A DNA stretch of 64,000 nt from Prevotella sp. (GTDB lineage Bacteria > Bacteroidota > Bacteroidia > Bacteroidales > Bacteroidaceae): the NCBI GenBank assembly GCA_016285245.1, contig JAEEQH010000005.1:62001-126000 (forward strand), in the 5' to 3' direction. Below are positions 1-6,983 of the stretch, one piece after another. The notes under the pieces are model-generated. The model did no database searches. It saw only the letters and a list, made by a program, of their open reading frames with translations, and was not told the origin of the DNA. Position numbers and translations under genes: made by a program. Each line of letters starts with the position of its first letter. The first letter of the stretch is position 1.

Positions 1-227
1 TCATCGGTGCCAGGAGCCTGCTGTCCGAACTGGTTACAGGGGAAGTCGAGGATCTCGAAGCCCTGCGCGTGGTATTTCTTGTAGAGCGCCTCCAGCTCAT
101 CGTACTGCGGTGTGAATCCGCACTTGGTGGCAGTGTTTACAATGAGCAGCACTTCGTTGGCATACTCCTTCAGTGATACATCCTTTCCTTTTCTGTCCTT
201 GACAGAGAATTCATAAACAGTTTTCAT
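1..227 (-). CDS. Glutathione peroxidase family protein (N-terminal part, runs off window)
   Basis: The minus strand from the ATG at 227 encodes 75 residues before the window edge. The catalytic motif TATKCGFTPQYDELE, with the peroxidatic Cys at residue 36, and the second conserved motif DFPCNQFGQQAPGT near residues 61-73 identify the thiol (Cys-type) glutathione peroxidase family, which reduces hydroperoxides in the cytoplasm. There is no signal peptide in the visible part. Upstream lies a TTG-N20-TACATTTG promoter and a CAA-rich leader. The C-terminus is outside the window, so completeness cannot be judged. Confidence 0.9.
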   Translation of the reverse strand, partial: MKTVYEFSVKDRKGKDVSLKEYANEVLLIVNTATKCGFTPQYDELEALYKKYHAQGFEILDFPCNQFGQQAPGTD

Positions 228-302
228 TGTGTTTGTTGTTATTGTTGTTGTTGGTAGATGCTTCTATGACGTCTTTTGACAGCCATTTTCGTTTTCCAGC
301 TA

Positions 303-333
303 CAAATGTAATCATTTCTTGGCGAATACACAA
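303..333 (-). promoter_or_regulatory. Bacteroidetes-type promoter for the glutathione peroxidase gene
   Basis: On the minus strand a TTG (331-333) lies 20 bp upstream of TACATTTG (303-310). This matches the Bacteroidetes sigma-ABfr pattern TTG-N19-20-TAnnTTTG and faces the peroxidase start at 227, leaving a leader of about 70 nt rich in CAA triplets. Confidence 0.6.
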
Positions 334-410
334 AAAATTACGGAAAATTAATGTTTTTATCACAATTATAGCCGAAAAAGTCAACAAAATAGAAAAAACA
401 CGTAAAAAGT

Positions 411-441
411 TTTGCAGTTTCGAAAAAAAAACCTAATTTTG
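411..441 (+). promoter_or_regulatory. Bacteroidetes-type promoter for the coiled-coil lipoprotein/OmpA unit
   Basis: TTTG at 411-414 is followed after 19 bp by TAATTTTG at 434-441, a good match to the TTTG-N19-TAnnTTTG pattern. It faces the lipoprotein start at 567, about 120 nt downstream. Confidence 0.6.
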
Positions 442-566
442 CGCGGAATATCCCGTATTGTCAAGCACCGAATCTTTGCGTGCGGGGTGGAGATATGCGC
501 GTACATTATATATAATAGGGAAAGACCTGAACAGAAATCACTAATATATCAATAAAAACAAAAACA

Positions 567-3500
567 ATGAAGAGACATGTTTCGAAAACCCTTCTGGTGA
601 TGGCATTGACACTGTCGTCAGTTGGTAGCTTCGTCGGTTGTAAAGACTACGACGAGGATGTGTATGTGGATCTGAAGTCGAGGATCACCAAGGAGACGTC
701 CCTGCGTGAGGCCCTGCAGATTCAGGTCAACGAGCTGGAGGCTTACGTCAAGACGCTGAAGAGTTGCGAGTGCGACCTCTCTGAGTACCTGACCAAGCTG
801 CAGGCCGACAAGACCTACATGAAGAAGGCTGACTTTGAGGACCAGATCAACCAGATCTCCCTCAACCAGACAGCCATCACACTGATCAACAAGGCCATTG
901 ATGACATCAATTGGAAGCTGGATCAGATTAAGCCCTTTGATGACAGCGACATCCTTAAAAAAATCAACGATCTGAACAATCTGATTCTGAGCGTAAAAGA
1001 GACCGCCAATCAGGCTCTCGAGGCTGCCACGTTGGGCAAGTGCGAGTGTAATCTCAAGCCGCTGGAAGACCGCGTAAAGACCCTTGAGGGTCTGGTAGCT
1101 GGTTGGGGCGAGCGTATCGAGGCTGTCACCAGCACCGCTGAGAAGGCTTTGGCAAAGGCTGAGAAGGACTCCATCCTGCTTGTCAAGCAGCAGAAGACCA
1201 TCGACTCGCTGATCAATGTCATCAACAACATGGACAACACCATCAAGGAGACCGTCCTCAAGCGCATCGAGACTCTGGAGAAGAACACCTATACGAAGGC
1301 TGAGATTGACAAGATTATCCGCGACCTGAACATTCCCGACGTGCAGCCGTTGCTCGACCGCATTAAGAACATCGAGGACAACTACCTGACTAAGAAGCAG
1401 ATCGAGGACATGATCAATGCTATCCCTGTCACCGACCTCTCGCCCATCGAGCGCCGTCTGGCCGCCCTCGAGGGTCATCCCGTGGTTGATGCCTACACGA
1501 AGTCTGAGATTGACCAGATGCTTCAGAACCTTGACATTCCGCAGACAGACCTGACGGAGATCCTTAATCGTCTGAACACTCTGGAAGGTAAGCACTTCTG
1601 GACTGAGCAGGAGATTCTTGACTTGATTGACGATGCTCTCCCCGAGCCATACGACCATCAGGCTATTCTCGACAGGCTGGCAGCTCTAGAGGCCAAGCCT
1701 CATGTAGATGCCTACAACAAGGATGAGATTGATGAAATGATTGGGGACTTGAATGACGCTATTGAAGACGCTCAGGACCTAGCTCAGGACGCTTTTGACT
1801 TAGCTACTGATAACCAAGGACTGATTAGCGGCCTTGACACGAGAGTCGGCGACCTCGAGGATGCAATGACGACCCTTTTGGAGACCACAATTCCTGGTAT
1901 TACGGATAGACTGACAGCCCTTGAGGGGCGTGTTGGTACCCTTGAGACTAAGGTCAATGAACTCGACACGAAGGTGAACAAGCTCGTTCAGGATCTCGAG
2001 AAGCTGCAGAACGACCTCCAGAAGATGATTACCGGTATCATCGTTCAGGGCACCCAGAACCCCGTCATCGGTTACCTCAACACCCCGCTCGACGTCCGCT
2101 CGACCCTCCTCGGCGTGTACTACGGCGAAGCTGCTAGTGACTGGCAATTCCCCTCGGCAAATTCTGCCCACTATGCAAGAAACGTGGAATTCCAGATGCT
2201 GGAGTCTAATTTTGAACGAATTAGTCAAATCCTTGGCGAAAACACCTTCGGCCAGGAGAGTGGCGGTGCAGGTGAGACGCTCGTTACACTCGGCGAAGAT
2301 GGCACTGAGGAAGGCAATGCCGGTACGCTCTACCTGACCGTGAACCCCGCCAATGTTGATTTCGTTGGTGCTGCGCTGAAGCTCCACGACAGCCAGGACA
2401 ATGAGCTGGACATCCTGTCGCCCCTGCAGAAGTCTGACCGTCTGCTGACCATGAGCTACACCCGTTCTGCTGACAACGGTTTCTACGAGGCCGCTGCCAC
2501 CATCACGGCCGATCAGGTTGAAAACATGAAGTTCGAGGTCGACATGGAGAACCTCCAGGAAGACGTGAAGGGTATGTTCAAGGACTTCAGCGATGTCTAT
2601 AGCATCTGTGACTTCGGTGCGAACATCATCAACAGCCTGAAGACCCAGTTGCCCGCTTACGCAGTAATGGCATCCTGGCAGGATGAGTCGAGCGCCAAAG
2701 AGGCTACTGATACTCAGGATGCAGAAGAAGGTACCATTCACAAGCTCTACTCTCAGTACAACATCGGTGCAATGGCCGTCAAGCCGCTGTCATTCTCCTT
2801 CCTGCAGGATGTGAAGCTCATTGACAAGGCTCCGTTCATTGAGGATTTGGAGGATCTGGTTGACGATATCGTCAATGAAATCAACATCAGTATCTCTTCC
2901 GACCTGCCCGACTTCTCGGAATATGGTGGTAAAATTGAGTTCACCGACTTCACGTTGCCTAACATCGACGACGATAAGTTCAAGGTGAAGGTGAAGATCA
3001 CCCTCGACGACATTGAGGAGCAGATTCTCAAGGACTACTTCGGCAGAGACCTCCATCTGGATGCTGGCCGCAACGGTAAGTTCTATATCGTATTCAACAA
3101 GGAGGAGAATGAGTACGTCCTCGAGGTTGAGCAGACCTACAATGACGGTAGCAAGCGCTACAGCACCTTCTGCTATAACAAGGAGACCGGCCAGTTCACT
3201 CAGGACGGCAATGAGATTGCCAATGCCATCCTGCCGCTCGATTTCGAGTTTGAGATTGACAAGGCAGACGATGCCCACGCTGTTCTTGAGCAGATCCTTG
3301 AGTCTGTGAACGCCAAGGTGGGTGCCAATGGCACGCTGTCGCAGCAAGTCACCGACCTGCTGAACGAGGTGGCCGAGATTGGTGACCTGAACGAAAGGAT
3401 CTCCGTCTCTATCAGCAACTCTAAGGACAACATCAAGAGCGTGCTCGACCGCTATGTTACTCGTCTGAACAGCAAGCTGACCAACTGCATCAACACCTCT

Positions 3501-3884
3501 ACGTCCATCATGCACATCGCCCTGATGGCTAACAACGGTAATCGTGTAGGTATCTTGAGCCAGAAGAAGGCCATTCCGACCGTCGCTCCTGGCGAACTGG
3601 ATCTTTACCCGACGACCTACAACCTTGAGCTCCTGGCTCCTGCCTATAAGAAGTTCGTGGCTGTCTCCGATGTGTACAACCTCGACGGCACTCCTCTGGA
3701 CCTCTCAGAAGCCAAGACTAAGGCTCAGGCTGCCAACGGTGGCGAGAACATGAACAAGGTCATCAATGGCAGTGTCGCCTGCAAGTTCAATGGCGAGCCG
3801 GGTTACATCTACGAGGTGTTGTACACCGCCGTTGACTACTTCGGCAAGGTTGCCCTGAAGAAGTACTACGTCAGATTCGAATAA
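567..3884 (+). CDS. Very large coiled-coil surface lipoprotein with fibre-like repeats
   Basis: The 1105-residue product begins with a lipoprotein signal ending SVGSFVGC (Cys25) followed by KDYDED, so it is probably lipid-anchored in the outer membrane. Residues ~30-520 are heptad-rich coiled coil. Between ~230 and ~420 a module of roughly 40-50 residues recurs, each starting like YTKAEIDKI or YTKSEIDQM and ending in a LxRLxxLE heptad; such YTKxEID motifs are typical of trimeric fibre shafts (phage tail fibres, stalk proteins). Residues ~540-1105 look globular, mixed alpha/beta, with several acidic stretches. I recognise no enzymatic domain. It is followed after 21 nt by an OmpA-family gene, probably in the same transcript, suggesting a cell-surface stalk whose base is tied to peptidoglycan by its neighbour. 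Function unknown. Confidence 0.8.
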   Translation: MKRHVSKTLLVMALTLSSVGSFVGCKDYDEDVYVDLKSRITKETSLREALQIQVNELEAYVKTLKSCECDLSEYLTKLQADKTYMKKADFEDQINQISLNQTAITLINKAIDDINWKLDQIKPFDDSDILKKINDLNNLILSVKETANQALEAATLGKCECNLKPLEDRVKTLEGLVAGWGERIEAVTSTAEKALAKAEKDSILLVKQQKTIDSLINVINNMDNTIKETVLKRIETLEKNTYTKAEIDKIIRDLNIPDVQPLLDRIKNIEDNYLTKKQIEDMINAIPVTDLSPIERRLAALEGHPVVDAYTKSEIDQMLQNLDIPQTDLTEILNRLNTLEGKHFWTEQEILDLIDDALPEPYDHQAILDRLAALEAKPHVDAYNKDEIDEMIGDLNDAIEDAQDLAQDAFDLATDNQGLISGLDTRVGDLEDAMTTLLETTIPGITDRLTALEGRVGTLETKVNELDTKVNKLVQDLEKLQNDLQKMITGIIVQGTQNPVIGYLNTPLDVRSTLLGVYYGEAASDWQFPSANSAHYARNVEFQMLESNFERISQILGENTFGQESGGAGETLVTLGEDGTEEGNAGTLYLTVNPANVDFVGAALKLHDSQDNELDILSPLQKSDRLLTMSYTRSADNGFYEAAATITADQVENMKFEVDMENLQEDVKGMFKDFSDVYSICDFGANIINSLKTQLPAYAVMASWQDESSAKEATDTQDAEEGTIHKLYSQYNIGAMAVKPLSFSFLQDVKLIDKAPFIEDLEDLVDDIVNEINISISSDLPDFSEYGGKIEFTDFTLPNIDDDKFKVKVKITLDDIEEQILKDYFGRDLHLDAGRNGKFYIVFNKEENEYVLEVEQTYNDGSKRYSTFCYNKETGQFTQDGNEIANAILPLDFEFEIDKADDAHAVLEQILESVNAKVGANGTLSQQVTDLLNEVAEIGDLNERISVSISNSKDNIKSVLDRYVTRLNSKLTNCINTSTSIMHIALMANNGNRVGILSQKKAIPTVAPGELDLYPTTYNLELLAPAYKKFVAVSDVYNLDGTPLDLSEAKTKAQAANGGENMNKVINGSVACKFNGEPGYIYEVLYTAVDYFGKVALKKYYVRFE

Positions 3885-3905
3885 AAGACAAAGAAAGGAT
3901 TGCAT

Positions 3906-5063
3906 ATGAACGTGAAGAAACAAATATTGTCTGCACTGCTTCTCCTGGCCGCTCTCAACGTGTCGGCTCAGGAGCCGCAGGGCGAGACGGTTTACGACTT
4001 TAAGCCGCATTGGTTCCTGCAGGTGCAGCCTGTTGGTGGACAGTACACGTTGGGTGAGGTAGACTTTAGCCACCTGGCATCCTACAACGTACAGGCAGCC
4101 CTGGGCTACCAGTTCAACAAGATTGTCGGACTCCGTCTGGCAGTCAACGCCTGGCAGAGCAAGGGCGGCATAGAGATTGATAACAGTGACTTCGGTCTGG
4201 TGAACTTCCGTCAGACGTGGAAGTGGAACTACTTCGCTCCCTCCCTCGACGTGCAGTTCAACCTGTCGAACGTAGTGTGCAAGTACAACCCCAAGCGCTT
4301 CTTCAACCTGTATGCGTTTGTGGGTGCCGGTCTGAACTTCGCTTCCGGCAACGACGAGGCTCAGGATGCCGAGAAGGCCCTACAGACTTATCTGGCCAGC
4401 GCCCCCGGCCGTGCCTGGGACGGCAACCAGAATATGCGCTACCTCTGGGATGGCTCCAAGACCTGTGTCTTCGGACAGGGTGGTCTGGTGGGTGACCTCC
4501 GCTTGTCGGACGCCCTCAGCCTGATTCTCGAGGTGAACGCCAACCTGCTGAGCGACAAGTACAACTCTAAGCGCGCCGGCAATGCTGACTGGTATTTCAA
4601 TGCCCTCGCTGGTCTGAAGATCAACCTCGGCAAGACCTATACCGAGCGTTTCATCCCTGCTCCCGTTGTGGAGCCGGCACCTGTTGTCGTTGAGCCCGCT
4701 CCTATCGTTGTGGAGCAGAAGCCGGAGCCCGTTGTCATCGAGCCCATCCGCCGCGATGTCTTCTTCACCATCAACTCGTTCGAGATTGCCGATATCGAGG
4801 CACAGAAGGTGAAGGATATTGCTGACTACATGAAGATGTATCCGAAGTCGAAGGTGGTGATTACCGGCTATGCCGATGCCGGCACGGGTAACGACCGCAT
4901 CAACGACCGTCTGGCCGCCCAGCGTGCCGACGCCGTGGTGACGGCTCTAAGAAACCAGTATGGCATCTCGCCCGAGCGTATCACCTACGACTCAAAGGGT
5001 GCACGTGTGCAGCCGTTTGCTGAGAACGACCGTAACCGTGTCTCCATCTGCATTGCGGAGTAA
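3906..5063 (+). CDS. OmpA-family outer membrane protein with peptidoglycan-binding domain
   Basis: A signal peptide (MNVKKQILSALLLLAALNVSAQ) precedes an N-terminal beta-barrel of ~230 residues, a Pro/Val/Glu-rich linker (APVVVEPAPIVVEQKPEP), and a C-terminal OmpA domain. That domain carries VVITGYADAGTGNDRINDRL and AQRADAV, including the Asp and Arg positions that bind diaminopimelate in this family. I use the ATG at 3906 rather than 3900, because AAAGGA lies 6 nt upstream of 3906 and the signal peptide begins naturally there. It probably anchors the outer membrane to the cell wall and is likely co-transcribed with the preceding coiled-coil lipoprotein. Confidence 0.9.
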   Translation: MNVKKQILSALLLLAALNVSAQEPQGETVYDFKPHWFLQVQPVGGQYTLGEVDFSHLASYNVQAALGYQFNKIVGLRLAVNAWQSKGGIEIDNSDFGLVNFRQTWKWNYFAPSLDVQFNLSNVVCKYNPKRFFNLYAFVGAGLNFASGNDEAQDAEKALQTYLASAPGRAWDGNQNMRYLWDGSKTCVFGQGGLVGDLRLSDALSLILEVNANLLSDKYNSKRAGNADWYFNALAGLKINLGKTYTERFIPAPVVEPAPVVVEPAPIVVEQKPEPVVIEPIRRDVFFTINSFEIADIEAQKVKDIADYMKMYPKSKVVITGYADAGTGNDRINDRLAAQRADAVVTALRNQYGISPERITYDSKGARVQPFAENDRNRVSICIAE

Positions 5064-5137
5064 TGCTTAGAACGGCGTCATCGCCCATTTGAATTATCAT
5101 ATCAGCTCGGTCTTTTTGGTATTAAACCATCCAGAGA

Positions 5138-5166
5138 AAGACTGGGCTGTTTTCTTTAAGCCCATG
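5138..5166 (+). promoter_or_regulatory. Small hairpin touching the start codon of the dockerin-like gene
   Basis: TGGGCT and AGCCCA flank a 10-nt loop just ahead of ATGAGAAG at 5164, so the stem partly covers the initiation region. It could act as a weak terminator for the upstream OmpA gene or limit translation of the downstream one. The stem is only six base pairs, so this is tentative. Confidence 0.25.
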
Positions 5167-6327
5167 AGAAGAATACTACTTATACTATTAACGTTCGTCT
5201 GCACGCTGGCAACTGTGGCGCAGACGAATGGCGCATATTACCGCGTAAAAAACAAAAAGACAGCTCGATTCATCAAGGTGATTGACAACCGCGGAAGCAT
5301 CAACCTGCATACGACGGATGCCGATCTTGGTGCCCTTCTGACCGTCAAGGGTGACGCCTTTTCACATTCAGACCCTTCTACCGTCATCAAATTCGATCAG
5401 ATGTCTAGTGGCTGGAACTTAAAGTGTCAGGGAACGAATACTTATGACATCATCGGATATCCAGTGATGACAGATCAGACATCTAGAGGAACTTGTGCCT
5501 ACGCCCAAAAAGGAACGATAACAAAATATCTGGCCGACTCCTATGATTTACTGAATCTGAATAGCGACTCTAGTAGAGTGAAAACAGCTGGTGGTGGTGA
5601 TCTTGAGAGTTGGTGGGATATTCTCCTTGTCTCGCCCGACGGTGACAACTACTTCGGTCTGGAGCCCACTATTTCTGTTGGCGGTAGCTACTACCAGACA
5701 TTCTATGCCGACTTCCCCTTCACGTTCTACTCGACGGAGATGGAGGCGTACTCTGTCAAGACCATCGATAACAGCAAGGCGGCCGTAGTCATTGAACCCA
5801 TCACGGGTGGTGTCGCAGCAGCGACGCCCGTCATCGTCAAGTGTTCGACAAACACTGCCTCCAACAACCGCCTGGCCATCGGCTCGGGCAGCGGCGCTGC
5901 CACAGGCAACCTGCTGACTGGTGTGTACTTCTGTAACGATGTGTCCGAAGTGTCAGGCCACCGCAACGTCGTCGACTACGATGCCTCGACCATGCGTGTG
6001 CTGGGAACAGCTGCCGACGGTTCCCTGGCTTTCGTCAAGGCAACCTCCCTGCAGTATATCCCTGCCAACACCGCTTACATCACCGTCACCGCCGGTGCCC
6101 CTGACGTCCTGAAGGTCTACTCCCAGGCCGAGTACGACGCCCTGCCTACGGCGAAGACAGGTGACCTGAACGGAGACGGTGAGGTCAGTGGTCAGGACTT
6201 GGTCATCATGGTCAATATGATCTTGGGTAAGAGAGACAAGACAGCTGCAGCCGACCTTAGCGGTGATGGCGATGTCAGCGGTGTCGACTATGTAAAACTT
6301 GTAAATCTGATTTTAGGAAAGAACTAA
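5164..6327 (+). CDS. Secreted protein with C-terminal dockerin-like domain
   Basis: The ORF track starts at 5089, but the signal peptide MRRILLILLTFVCTLATVAQ begins at the ATG at 5164, giving 387 residues. The body (~25-320) is a beta-rich region I cannot assign. The C-terminus has two calcium-loop repeats, GDLNGDGEVSGQDLVIMVNM and ADLSGDGDVSGVDYVKLVNL, the duplicated DxNxDGxxxxxD pattern of type I dockerins. Its stop overlaps the start of the next gene (TAATG). Both following genes begin with a cohesin-like domain, so the three proteins may assemble through dockerin-cohesin contacts at the cell surface. That pairing is inference from domain content and linkage. Confidence 0.8.
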   Translation: MRRILLILLTFVCTLATVAQTNGAYYRVKNKKTARFIKVIDNRGSINLHTTDADLGALLTVKGDAFSHSDPSTVIKFDQMSSGWNLKCQGTNTYDIIGYPVMTDQTSRGTCAYAQKGTITKYLADSYDLLNLNSDSSRVKTAGGGDLESWWDILLVSPDGDNYFGLEPTISVGGSYYQTFYADFPFTFYSTEMEAYSVKTIDNSKAAVVIEPITGGVAAATPVIVKCSTNTASNNRLAIGSGSGAATGNLLTGVYFCNDVSEVSGHRNVVDYDASTMRVLGTAADGSLAFVKATSLQYIPANTAYITVTAGAPDVLKVYSQAEYDALPTAKTGDLNGDGEVSGQDLVIMVNMILGKRDKTAAADLSGDGDVSGVDYVKLVNLILGKN

Positions 6328-6983
6328 TGAGGAGTCCTCGGCTGCTATTTGTCGGATTATTGTCCAGTATGCTGCTGATGCCCGTTACGGCGTCGGCAGA
6401 CAACACGCTCCGTCTTGAACCTCTGGAGATTAGTGCCGGAGAGACGAAGGAACTGACGATAAGCCTCGATAACGACATGGACATCACGCTCGTACAGTTC
6501 GACTTGAAGTTACCGCAGGGATTGTCCATACCCGTCAATAGCAAGAACAGGTTCCGTGTAGCCATTACCGATCGTACGACTCTGGAAGACCACTCTATCA
6601 ATGTCAATGCCATCGATGGTATCTATCGCATCCTTCTAGCATCAATGACAAACACTGTGATTGAGGGCAACGACGGCGCATTATTCAAAGTGACTCTCAC
6701 TGCTGATGAAACTTTCAGCGGCGGGACAATTTCTTTAGAAAAGATTGAGTTGGTGTCGCCCGATGAAATTGCCATTCATCCCATATCCGTTTCCATTGAT
6801 GTTCAAACGTCATCAGCCATACACGATATAACCACCCCACCCCATCCGAAAGGCCAGTCTGCCTATGACCTCGGCGGACGTAAGGTCAGCCGTGCATGGC
6901 AGCGTGGTATTATCATCGTTGATGGCCGAAAGGTGTCCTACTCCCGTAAAAACAAATTATTAGATAAAAATGAAAACCATTAA
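6327..6983 (+). CDS. Secreted cohesin-like domain protein (short)
   Basis: A signal peptide ending TASA precedes a ~140-residue domain of cohesin type: DNTLRLEPLEISAGETKEL, then LVQFDLKLPQGLSI, then a hydrophobic GALFKVTLTA strand, the usual order for cohesin/dockerin-binding folds. The C-terminal ~35 residues (YDLGGRKV ... GIIIVDGRKV) form a short beta motif that recurs on the next protein and is common at the ends of secreted Prevotella proteins. The gene overlaps the preceding stop by one base and its own end overlaps the next start by 14 nt, so translation is probably coupled through all three genes. Confidence 0.75.
   Translation: MRSPRLLFVGLLSSMLLMPVTASADNTLRLEPLEISAGETKELTISLDNDMDITLVQFDLKLPQGLSIPVNSKNRFRVAITDRTTLEDHSINVNAIDGIYRILLASMTNTVIEGNDGALFKVTLTADETFSGGTISLEKIELVSPDEIAIHPISVSIDVQTSSAIHDITTPPHPKGQSAYDLGGRKVSRAWQRGIIIVDGRKVSYSRKNKLLDKNENH

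Larger units (their letters stand above)
228..566. other. Divergent intergenic region between peroxidase and coiled-coil lipoprotein genes
   Basis: This AT-rich stretch holds the two back-to-back promoters listed separately. The 69-residue ORF at 227-436 has low-complexity composition and overlaps both promoters, so I do not count it as a gene. The leader of the downstream lipoprotein gene is about 120 nt and ends in an A-rich sequence rather than a clear Shine-Dalgarno site. Confidence 0.6.

Noticed and set aside
227-436. 69-residue plus-strand ORF at the left end
   Set aside because: Its composition is that of AT-rich intergenic DNA and it overlaps two promoters facing opposite ways; no ribosome-binding site.
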